From NCBI GenBank assembly GCA_016218635.1, contig JACRDJ010000030.1, positions 1-5,220 of the forward strand: 5,220 nt of DNA, in the 5' to 3' direction. Origin of the DNA: Candidatus Iainarchaeum sp. Lineage in GTDB: Archaea > Iainarchaeota > Iainarchaeia > Iainarchaeales > JAFGBZ01. This document shows positions 1 to 4,777 of the stretch, one piece after another. The position numbers were made by a program, and so were the translations under genes. Every line of letters begins with the position of its first letter. The stretch's first letter is position 1. Under the pieces are notes generated by a model. The model was not told the origin of the DNA. It saw only the letters and a list, made by a program, of their open reading frames with translations, and did not search any database.

Positions 1-745
1 CGTCCCCTTCGCGGAGCTGGCCGGAGATGATGCTGCCGCCCATGACGCCGCCCTGGAGTTTGGGGAGATCGCATCCGGGTTTGTTGACGTCAAAGGAGCG
101 GACCACGAACATGCGGAGGTCTTTTTTGGGGTCGCGGGCGGGGGTGGGAATTTTTTCTTCGATGGCTTCAATGAGGGCGTCAATGTTGATGCCCCGGTTC
201 GCGGAAATGGGAATGATGGGTATGCCGGTGTAACCGTGGTTTTTGAGGAAGAGGTGGATTTCGTCCCTGCTTTGGCGGGCGCGGGCAGGATCCACGAGGT
301 CTATTTTGTTCTGGGCCACCACGATGTTTTTGACTCCGCCGATGTTGAGGGCCATTAAGTGTTCTTCGGTGCGGGGCTGGGGGCATTTTTCGTTGGCGGC
401 AATGACCACGATGGCGCCGTCCATGAGCGCGGCTCCGGAAAGCATGGTGGCCATGAGGGTTTCGTGTCCGGGGGCGTCCACGAAGCTGACTTTGCGTGAG
501 CGGAGGATTTTTTCCCCGGTTGGTTTTTGGGGGGAGTATTTTTTGATTCCCTTCGCATCCTGGGTGACGAAAAATTCGGTGTCCGCGTATCCCAGCCGGA
601 TGGAAATGCCCCGCTTGATTTCCTCGGAGTGGGTATCCGTCCATTCTCCGCTTAAGGCTTTTACGAGCGAGGTTTTTCCGTGGTCGACGTGACCGATGAC
701 GCCGATGTTGACTTCGGCCTGGGTGGTTTCTTTCATGGATATCAT
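1..745 (-). CDS. eif2g: Translation initiation factor aIF2 subunit gamma (partial; C-terminus beyond left edge)
   Basis: The GTPase subunit of heterotrimeric aIF2, which brings initiator Met-tRNA to the small ribosomal subunit in the cytoplasm. 248 codons are visible: almost all of the G domain and the beginning of domain II; about 160 C-terminal residues should lie outside. Seen: G1 GHVDHGKT at 18-25, switch I KRGISIRLGYAD at 44-55, G3 DAPGH at 90-94, G4 NKID at 146-149, G5 SAN at 181-183, and the gamma-specific RSFDVNKPG at 216-224 and GGVMGGS at 232-238. Two oddities: the zinc knuckle normally lying between switch I and G3 has no cysteine at all, and switch I has Ser48 where the family usually has Thr. 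The ATG chosen (743-745) overlaps the rps6e stop as ATGA; a second ATG at 734-736 (residue 4) is possible. Neither has a clear Shine-Dalgarno, which suggests translational coupling to rps6e. Family assignment is secure. Confidence 0.95.
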   Translation of the reverse strand, partial: MISMKETTQAEVNIGVIGHVDHGKTSLVKALSGEWTDTHSEEIKRGISIRLGYADTEFFVTQDAKGIKKYSPQKPTGEKILRSRKVSFVDAPGHETLMATMLSGAALMDGAIVVIAANEKCPQPRTEEHLMALNIGGVKNIVVAQNKIDLVDPARARQSRDEIHLFLKNHGYTGIPIIPISANRGINIDALIEAIEEKIPTPARDPKKDLRMFVVRSFDVNKPGCDLPKLQGGVMGGSIISGQLREGD

Positions 746-1119
746 GGGGCGGGCGCCGGAGCGGCTTCCTCTTTTTTTCCCAGGATTTCGGACAGGGGCT
801 GTTGGCCGTGCTGGGTTATTTTGATGTTAACCTGGTGAATGTCGGCGGCAATCTGGTTGGCGCGGCGCGTGAGGCGTTTGCGCATGCCGATGCGTTCATC
901 CACGGAGATGAGCACTTTGCGGCGGCCGGATCCGGCGAGGTCTTTTCTCATCGGGAACCCGTCCTTGTCGCTGCCTCCCGTTATCTGTCCAACGAATCCG
1001 GCCAGGCCGAACTCGTCGAGGGGAACGGGGTCCCCTATTTTTTTGCCCAGCAGGGGGGCGGGGTTGTCGGTTTTCAAGGAATAGCTTTTTCCCTTGGGGT
1101 CGGATACTACGATGTTCAT
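742..1119 (-). CDS. rps6e: Small ribosomal subunit protein eS6 (S6e)
   Basis: A 125-residue archaeal/eukaryotic 30S ribosomal protein, about the usual archaeal length. The hallmark is the block ITGGSDKDGFPMR (about residues 46-58) followed by GSGRRKVLIS, which is diagnostic for eS6. The region after it, normally a very Arg-rich stretch (GERRRKTVRGNTI type), is here a divergent IGMRKRLTRRANQIAADI, followed by the expected HQVNIKI strand. The protein ends in a short acidic, then Ala/Pro-rich tail (EEAAPAPAP), probably disordered. The ATG overlaps the infB stop (ATGA at 1116-1119), with a GGAGGAG Shine-Dalgarno inside the last infB codons, 6 nt upstream. The stop overlaps the eif2g start as another ATGA. 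The S6e - aIF2 gamma neighbourhood is common in archaea. Confidence 0.95.
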   Translation of the reverse strand: MNIVVSDPKGKSYSLKTDNPAPLLGKKIGDPVPLDEFGLAGFVGQITGGSDKDGFPMRKDLAGSGRRKVLISVDERIGMRKRLTRRANQIAADIHQVNIKITQHGQQPLSEILGKKEEAAPAPAP

Positions 1120-2885
1120 GCGGTCTCCTCCATGGTCATTTTGGTCAACTCAATGTTTTTAATTTCTTCCAGCAGCTCCTGTTCGGCGGAATTAAACGTA
1201 TTTCGGGCTTCCTGGAGCCTGGCAAACTGGCGTAAGGGAATATAGCTGAAGAGTTCGTCTCCTTCCAGGATGTCTTTTCCGGCTTCGGCTTTCTCGACGG
1301 AAATGGCGACCTGTTCCCCGGAAACGGCTTCGGGAACGGTTTCATTTTGGCGCTGGATCTGGCGCAGGGTTCCGATCACGTTTCCTTTTTTCATGAGTTG
1401 GATGCCGGGCCGCAGGCGGCCGACCTGAACGTGCACGCCCACGACGGCGGGCTTGGATTTTCGGAAAATGCATCCGGGCAGCACGCTGACGCGGGCCGGG
1501 TAAACGGTTTGTTCCAGGAGTTCTTTTTTCTCTTTTTCTTTTTCCTGGGCGGCCCACTTCTGGTATTCCTCAAGAAGATGGTAAATGACGTTTCCGCTGA
1601 TGATGGGAACGCCTTTTTTTTCGGCTTCTTCCTGGGCTCCGGCGGCATAATGGCTGTTGAATCCGAAAAGAACCCCTTTGTAGCGGTCTTCGTGGGCGAC
1701 GGCTTCGCATTCCATGATGTCGCGGCGCGTAATCTGGCCGATGTCGGCTTTTTTGACCGGAATTTTGGCCTGCTCGAATAATTTGATCATGGCTTCCAGG
1801 GAACCCAGGGTGTCGGCTTTCAGGATGACTCCAATGCGGTCGGAGTGGATTTTGACGCGTTCCACTTCTTCAAGCACTTCTTTTTCTTCGCTGCCCCCGC
1901 TGACCACGCGCAGGGGGGAGCCCGCAAGGGCGTGTTCGAGTCCGGGTGCCATGACTTTGACTCCGCTGGCGGCATGCACGGAGGTTACCTGCAAAAACCG
2001 CTTGCTGGGGGAAGTGATTTCATCAAGGGGGCGGGGTTCGAGCAGGGCCCGTACCTTGGTTTTGATGCTGCCGCCATCCAGGCTGGCCAGCACGATTTCG
2101 TCCCCGACTTTGAGGGTGCCGTCGTAGAGGATGACGTCCACGGTTTTTCCGAATCCGGTTTCTTCCTTGACTTCCAGCACGGTTCCTTTTCCGGGCGCGG
2201 TTTCTTCCATGGAAAGGTTTTTTTCCAGGAATTTCTGGGAAAGTCCGGCCAGGAATAAGAGCACTTCGGGAATGCCTTCCCCGTTCTTGGCGCTGATGGG
2301 AATGATGGCGATTTCCCTGGTGAAATCCTGCACGCGGTCAAAGCGTTCGGTGGTGAATCCATGCGTGGCCAGCTGGCCGACGAGTTCATAGAGTTTGGTG
2401 TCCAGCTGATTCAGTGAGTCATTGTCCTGTTGGGCCATGGATTCGGTGAAGGAACGGGGGGCGGTCTGCCAGCCGTGAACGGAATCGATTTTATTGAGGG
2501 TAACCAGAAAAGGGGTATGATAGGAGCGCAGGATTTCAAGGGCTTCAATGGTCTGGGGCTGGAGTCCTTTCTGGATGTCCACCATGAGCACGGCCAGGTC
2601 GGCAATGCTGCCTCCGCGCCGGCGCAGGTTCGTGAATGCCTCGTGTCCGGGCGTGTCAATGAAGAGCAGTCCGGGCAGGGTGAGACTGAAACGGTATTTT
2701 TCGAGAATGGTGGAAGCCATTTTTTTGACGGCTTCAATGGGGACTTCGGTGGCTCCGATGTGCTGCGTGATGCCGCCGGCCTCTTTTTCCTGAATGGAGG
2801 TTCCGCGGATTCGGTCCAGAAATTTTGTTTTTCCGCTGTCTACGTGACCCATGACCACGATAATGGGTTGTCGGATCATGTTCAT
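1116..2885 (-). CDS. infB: Translation initiation factor aIF5B (IF2/eIF5B family GTPase)
   Basis: The GTPase that promotes ribosomal subunit joining and initiator tRNA positioning. At 589 residues it is the normal full length for archaeal aIF5B, with no intein (some archaeal infB genes carry one). Seen in order: G1 GHVDSGKT 13-20; switch I GGITQHIGATEVP 37-49; G3 DTPGHE 77-82; G4 NKID 131-134; G5 SAKNGEG 198-204; domain II beta-barrel about 228-340; domain III about 350-440 with KADTLGSLEAM at 356-366; a charged linker helix with an E/K run about 437-458; and domain IV about 460-575 with LPGCIFRKSKPAVVGV at 469-484. DTPGHEAF and the Asp-Ser-Gly-Lys P-loop fit aIF5B rather than bacterial IF2, and the bacterial N-terminal domains are absent. 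The ATG at 2883-2885 overlaps the dut stop as ATGA, with GGGAG a few nt upstream; an ATG two codons later (2877-2879) is an alternative. Confidence 0.97.
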   Translation of the reverse strand: MNMIRQPIIVVMGHVDSGKTKFLDRIRGTSIQEKEAGGITQHIGATEVPIEAVKKMASTILEKYRFSLTLPGLLFIDTPGHEAFTNLRRRGGSIADLAVLMVDIQKGLQPQTIEALEILRSYHTPFLVTLNKIDSVHGWQTAPRSFTESMAQQDNDSLNQLDTKLYELVGQLATHGFTTERFDRVQDFTREIAIIPISAKNGEGIPEVLLFLAGLSQKFLEKNLSMEETAPGKGTVLEVKEETGFGKTVDVILYDGTLKVGDEIVLASLDGGSIKTKVRALLEPRPLDEITSPSKRFLQVTSVHAASGVKVMAPGLEHALAGSPLRVVSGGSEEKEVLEEVERVKIHSDRIGVILKADTLGSLEAMIKLFEQAKIPVKKADIGQITRRDIMECEAVAHEDRYKGVLFGFNSHYAAGAQEEAEKKGVPIISGNVIYHLLEEYQKWAAQEKEKEKKELLEQTVYPARVSVLPGCIFRKSKPAVVGVHVQVGRLRPGIQLMKKGNVIGTLRQIQRQNETVPEAVSGEQVAISVEKAEAGKDILEGDELFSYIPLRQFARLQEARNTFNSAEQELLEEIKNIELTKMTMEETA

Positions 2886-3313
2886 TCCACTCCCGTGGAA
2901 CCGAATCCGCCGCTGCCTCTTTTGGTTTCTTCGAGTCCGGAAACTTCCATTACCTGGGCGCGTTCCACCGGCTGGATGACCAGCTGGGCGATTTTTTTTC
3001 CGGGTTCGATTTTGTAGGGGGCGGTTCCGTGGTTGATGAGAATCACTTTGAGTTCGCCGCGGTATCCGGCGTCAATGGTTCCGGGGGAATTGAGCACGGT
3101 GATTCCGTGCTGGAGGGCGAGCCCGCTCTTGGGCCGCACCTGTCCTTCAAACCCCGAAGGAATGGCCATGCACAGGCCGGTGCTGACCAGCCGGATTTCT
3201 CCGGGTGCGAGGAGGGCTTCCTCACTGGCGTATACGTCCATGCCGGCGTCCCCTTCGTGGGCGTAGGCGGGGAGTTTGGCGTTTGGGGAAAGCCGTTGAA
3301 CGGGGAGGTTCAT
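2882..3313 (-). CDS. dut: Deoxyuridine 5'-triphosphate nucleotidohydrolase (trimeric dUTPase)
   Basis: Hydrolyses dUTP to dUMP and pyrophosphate, keeping uracil out of DNA and supplying dUMP for dTMP synthesis. The 143 residues match the usual length of the homotrimeric family, and all five motifs are present: I AGMDVYA 23-29; II RPKSGLA 60-66; III GTIDAGYRGE 78-87 with catalytic Asp81 and Tyr84; IV GKKIAQLVI 105-113; V RGSGGFGSTG 132-141 with the ring-stacking Phe137. Motif II has Lys62 where Arg is usual before SGL. The wording of motifs II-III resembles bacterial dUTPases more than the archaeal DCD/DUT type, so lateral acquisition is possible. I chose ATG 3311-3313, preceded by GGGGTGA. 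A GTG at 3317-3319, overlapping the ndk stop, would add two residues. It lies 2 nt after ndk and overlaps infB by 4 nt. Confidence 0.95.
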   Translation of the reverse strand: MNLPVQRLSPNAKLPAYAHEGDAGMDVYASEEALLAPGEIRLVSTGLCMAIPSGFEGQVRPKSGLALQHGITVLNSPGTIDAGYRGELKVILINHGTAPYKIEPGKKIAQLVIQPVERAQVMEVSGLEETKRGSGGFGSTGVE

Positions 3314-3315
3314 GC

Positions 3316-3795
3316 TCACCCCTTCTGGTTCATGCCTTTTTCGGTTTCCGAGTAGATGGCGTTGAAGTTGAATTTGGCGTAATCCATGATTTCGGCCGGA
3401 GCAAAGAAGCGGCGGATTTCGGACTGGGCGATTTCAGGCGTTTCGGAGGCGTGGACCACATTGGCCTGCGTGCTCATGGAGTAGTCTCCGCGGATGGTTC
3501 CGGGGAGTGCCTCGCGTCCGAGCGTGGGCCCGCACATGCGCCGGACCACGTTCACAACGTCTTTTCCTTCCAGCACCACCAGCACGGAAGGAATCGAGGA
3601 CATGAATGCAATGAGTTCGGCGAAGAATGCTTTCTCCGCCAGATGCGCATAATGCTCGCGCAGTTTTGTTTCGTGCAGTTTCTCCATTTTGAGGGCCACG
3701 ATTTTGAGGCCCTTTTTTTCAAACCGGGAGAGCAGTTCGCCGGTGAGGTCCCGGTTTATGGCATCCGGTTTGAGGATGACCAGTGTGCGTTCCAT
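3316..3795 (-). CDS. ndk: Nucleoside-diphosphate kinase
   Basis: Transfers the gamma-phosphate of ATP to nucleoside diphosphates through a phosphohistidine intermediate, balancing (d)NTP pools. Of 159 residues, the active-site set is complete: Lys9 in LKPDA, Tyr49, Arg85 and Thr91 in RRMCGPT, Arg102 in PGTIRGD, Asn112 and the phosphorylated His115 in NVVHASE. Each is offset by exactly three from the human NDK numbering as I recall it. Canonical GPT-(D)P-x-x-A is replaced by GPTLGREALPGTIRGD, a mild variation. The C-terminal tail (SETEKGMNQKG) is a little longer than in short bacterial forms. I chose ATG 3793-3795, with GGGAGG 6 nt upstream; the in-frame GTG just before it (3796-3798) is badly spaced. 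Its first base is shared with the rpl24e stop (TGATG). Linkage of ndk to L7Ae-S28e-L24e is widespread in archaea. Confidence 0.97.
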   Translation of the reverse strand: MERTLVILKPDAINRDLTGELLSRFEKKGLKIVALKMEKLHETKLREHYAHLAEKAFFAELIAFMSSIPSVLVVLEGKDVVNVVRRMCGPTLGREALPGTIRGDYSMSTQANVVHASETPEIAQSEIRRFFAPAEIMDYAKFNFNAIYSETEKGMNQKG

Positions 3796-3989
3796 CACTG
3801 GCCTCCCTGGCGGATTTTCTTTTCCTTATGGTATTCCTGGGTCCAGGGAACCCTGCGCTTCTTGCGCTTGAGTTTGAGGGTGTTCTGCTCGCATTTGCGG
3901 GAGCAGAAATGGGTCATGGTTCCCTCTTTGCGGACAAACGTAATGCCGGTTCCCTTGCTTATTTCCTTTCCACAAAAATCGCATTTCAT
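3795..3989 (-). CDS. rpl24e: Large ribosomal subunit protein eL24 (L24e), zinc-binding
   Basis: A 64-residue archaeal 50S ribosomal protein, of typical archaeal length. It shows the treble-clef zinc site with all four ligands: Cys3 and Cys6 (MKCDFCGK) and Cys29 and Cys33 (HFCSRKC). The family motifs GTGITFVRKEG (about 13-23) and the basic LKLKRKKRRVPWTQEYHKEKK stretch after the second zinc pair (about 38-57) complete the match; the Lys/Arg run contacts rRNA. The ATG lies 12 nt after the rps28e stop, the widest spacing inside the operon, with a clear AAGGTGA Shine-Dalgarno 7 nt upstream. The TGA overlaps the ndk ATG by one base. Confidence 0.96.
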   Translation of the reverse strand: MKCDFCGKEISKGTGITFVRKEGTMTHFCSRKCEQNTLKLKRKKRRVPWTQEYHKEKKIRQGGQ

Positions 3990-4001
3990 GTTTTTTTCAC
4001 C

Positions 4002-4208
4002 TTAGCGGGCCCGGATTTCCTTGGCTTCCCGTTCCGTGGAGAGCAGAATGATGACATCGTGCACGCGCACGATTCCGCGCACGTTGCGGCGCTTTACGCG
4101 TCCGGCTTCAGGGCCTTCAAGGACCTTGCACAGGCACTGGTTGATTTCGCCGTACGCGCCGGTGCGGCCTAAAATTTCAATCACTTCAGCGGGCGTTCCG
4201 TGATCCAC
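4002..4208 (-). CDS. rps28e: Small ribosomal subunit protein eS28 (S28e)
   Basis: A 68-residue OB-fold protein of the 30S subunit near the mRNA exit, of normal family length. Recognisable blocks are PAEVIEILGRTGAYGEINQ at the N-terminus, CKVLEGPEAGRVKRRNVRGIVRVHD in two pieces through the middle, and the highly conserved C-terminal TEREAKEIR motif. It starts at GTG (4206-4208), 2 nt after the rpl7ae stop. A GGTGA Shine-Dalgarno formed by the last rpl7ae codons sits 6 nt upstream, so the non-ATG start is well supported. No in-frame ATG exists that would keep the conserved N-terminus. The close spacing suggests reinitiation by ribosomes leaving rpl7ae. Confidence 0.95.
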   Translation of the reverse strand: MDHGTPAEVIEILGRTGAYGEINQCLCKVLEGPEAGRVKRRNVRGIVRVHDVIILLSTEREAKEIRAR

Positions 4209-4210
4209 GT

Positions 4211-4582
4211 TCAGTCACCTTTCTGGATTTCCCCGATGCGTTTAAGCAGCGCTTCCAGTTCTTTTTTCATGTCCGCTTCGTCCACGACGGCCAATGCGGA
4301 GGTGGCTACCTGGATTCCGCCGGCTTTTCCCAGCGATTCGCGGGTCTTGAAGTAACTGAACGGAATGTTTTTTTCCCTGCAGAGAATGGGCAGGTGCATG
4401 ACCAGTTCGGGAGGGGTAACGTCCTCGGCAATGAAGACTGCCTTGGCCCGCTGGCGCTCAATGGCCTTGGTAACCTCGTTGGCTCCCACCCGGATCTTTC
4501 CCCTCTTGCGGATTTTTTCCAGGAACTCGGCCTGGCTTTTTTCCACTTCGGAGGGCACGCTAAACTTAACAAATTCTGCCAT
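4211..4582 (-). CDS. rpl7ae: Ribosomal protein L7Ae (kink-turn binding; also box C/D, H/ACA and RNase P subunit)
   Basis: First gene of the operon. L7Ae recognises kink-turn RNA in 23S rRNA, in box C/D and H/ACA guide RNAs, and in archaeal RNase P. The protein is 123 residues, the standard length. Seen: the RNA-binding loop/helix GANEVTK 33-39, AEDVTPPEL 52-60, the typical IPFSYFKTRESLGKAGGI region about 73-90 (usually LGKA with a small residue next), and the closing ALLKRIGEIQ helix. I chose ATG 4580-4582 (MAEFVKFSV) because a strong GAGGTGA lies 5 nt upstream. An in-frame GTG at 4589-4591 would add three residues, but it is part of that Shine-Dalgarno. The Shine-Dalgarno is itself inside a predicted kink-turn hairpin (4587-4614), so autoregulation is likely. 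Confidence 0.96.
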   Translation of the reverse strand: MAEFVKFSVPSEVEKSQAEFLEKIRKRGKIRVGANEVTKAIERQRAKAVFIAEDVTPPELVMHLPILCREKNIPFSYFKTRESLGKAGGIQVATSALAVVDEADMKKELEALLKRIGEIQKGD

Positions 4583-4586
4583 TTTG

Positions 4587-4614
4587 TTCACCTCATCATT
4601 GCGTCATCGGTGAA
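4587..4614 (-). promoter_or_regulatory. Candidate kink-turn / k-loop leader element sequestering the rpl7ae Shine-Dalgarno
   Basis: Read on the minus strand as RNA: a perfect 6-bp stem UUCACC (4614-4609) with GGUGAA (4592-4587). Above it are a three-base bulge GAU and GA (4608-4604), then CGCAAUGAU (4603-4595), then GA (4594-4593) directly before the 3' stem strand. This is the kink-turn layout: C-stem, three-nucleotide bulge, tandem sheared G.A and A.G pairs. The non-canonical arm is reduced to a small loop, as in archaeal k-loops. The stretch AUGAUGA also matches the box C sequence RUGAUGA. The 3' stem strand is the Shine-Dalgarno of rpl7ae, 5 nt before its ATG. Binding of L7Ae here would block its own translation. 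The sequence layout is directly visible; binding and regulation are inferred. Confidence 0.65.
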
Positions 4615-4643
4615 TGAACCAAAAAGACGCTAATATAACCCAT
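4596..4643 (-). other. Possible 15-codon upstream ORF in the rpl7ae leader
   Basis: ATG at 4641-4643 to TGA at 4596-4598, encoding MGYISVFLVHSPMTQ. A GGGAGG Shine-Dalgarno (4648-4653) lies 4 nt upstream. The stop falls inside the loop of the kink-turn candidate, so a ribosome translating it would melt the 5' stem strand and free the rpl7ae Shine-Dalgarno. Against it: an alternative TATA box lies inside the frame, and if that is the real promoter the ORF is not transcribed. I do not recognise the peptide. Confidence 0.25.
4631..4638 (-). promoter_or_regulatory. Candidate TATA box for the rpl7ae operon (proximal)
   Basis: TTATATTA on the minus strand, an archaeal TATA-like box. With the usual spacing of about 25 nt, transcription would start near 4608-4613, giving a leader of about 30 nt. 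That start would remove part of the 5' arm of the kink-turn candidate, so the distal box (4659-4666) is the better fit if the hairpin is real. No clear BRE is seen. Confidence 0.4.
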
Positions 4644-4658
4644 TATTCCTCCCTTAAG

Positions 4659-4666
4659 GTTTAAAA
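4659..4666 (-). promoter_or_regulatory. Candidate TATA box for the rpl7ae operon (distal)
   Basis: TTTTAAAC on the minus strand. A start about 25 nt downstream falls near 4636 (an A on the minus strand), giving a leader of about 54 nt that contains the complete kink-turn hairpin. The upstream flank GGCGTTC is not a convincing BRE. The core is symmetrical (TTTAAA), so it could also serve the plus strand. Confidence 0.35.
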
Positions 4667-4673
4667 GAACGCC

Positions 4674-4686
4674 GGTGGCTGCCACC
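4674..4686. promoter_or_regulatory. Dyad symmetry (6-bp arms), candidate operator in the divergent promoter region
   Basis: GGTGGC - T - GCCACC: perfect 6-bp inverted repeat around a single base, lying between the TATA candidates of the two diverging genes. A one-base centre disfavours an RNA hairpin and suits a dimeric DNA-binding regulator. No second copy is seen in the window. Symmetry is visible; function is inferred. Confidence 0.3.
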
Positions 4687-4714
4687 ATCCGGGTTATGTT
4701 GAATTCAGATGGTC

Positions 4715-4731
4715 GGGAAAAACCTATTAAA
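4715..4731 (+). promoter_or_regulatory. Candidate BRE/TATA promoter for the plus-strand exported protein gene
   Basis: A purine-rich GGGAAAAA (4715-4722, BRE-like) directly precedes CCTATTAAA (4723-4731, TATA-like). A start about 25 nt downstream, near 4752, would leave a leader of roughly 25 nt, which includes the Shine-Dalgarno at 4765-4771. The arrangement is the usual archaeal one, but the box is a loose match. Confidence 0.45.
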
Positions 4732-4764
4732 CAGGGTGTGCTCTTAGTGTTTTTCTTAACGTTG

Positions 4765-4771
4765 GGAGGTG
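4765..4771 (+). promoter_or_regulatory. Shine-Dalgarno deciding the TTG start of the exported protein
   Basis: GGAGGTG, a nearly full anti-16S match. It is separated from TTG 4778-4780 by six T. The nearby ATG at 4786-4788 is out of frame with the signal peptide reading frame, so this site fixes the TTG start. Confidence 0.75.
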
Positions 4772-4777
4772 TTTTTT

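Noticed and set aside
208..222. Short repeat GGGAATGATGG shared with about position 2298
   Set aside because: Both copies encode the same conserved IPII(A)PIS strand before G5 of two paralogous GTPases; protein homology explains it.
180..644. 154-codon open frame on the minus strand
   Set aside because: A shifted frame inside eif2g, giving a His/Arg/Pro-rich nonsense translation, while the true frame has all GTPase motifs.
2992..2999. Long T-runs inside the operon (minus-strand A-runs) as terminators or slippage sites
   Set aside because: On the transcribed sense they are A-runs encoding Lys/Glu-Lys codons; they are not archaeal terminators, and the reading frames continue intact through them.
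2430..3017. 195-codon open frame on the plus strand
   Set aside because: Antisense to the aIF5B G domain; it exists because the opposite strand of GC-biased codons lacks stops.
3796..3798. GTG start for ndk one codon upstream of the ATG
   Set aside because: GGGAGG is 6 nt from the ATG but only 3 nt from the GTG, and NDK proteins begin with MERT-like sequence.
3205..4005. 266-codon open frame on the plus strand
   Set aside because: It lies antisense to dut, ndk and rpl24e, whose protein matches are complete. Its translation shows no family pattern and is rich in Arg, Phe, Gly and His, as expected from the reverse reading of GC-rich genes.
4589..4591. GTG start for rpl7ae
   Set aside because: This GTG is inside the GAGGTGA Shine-Dalgarno that serves the ATG at 4580-4582.
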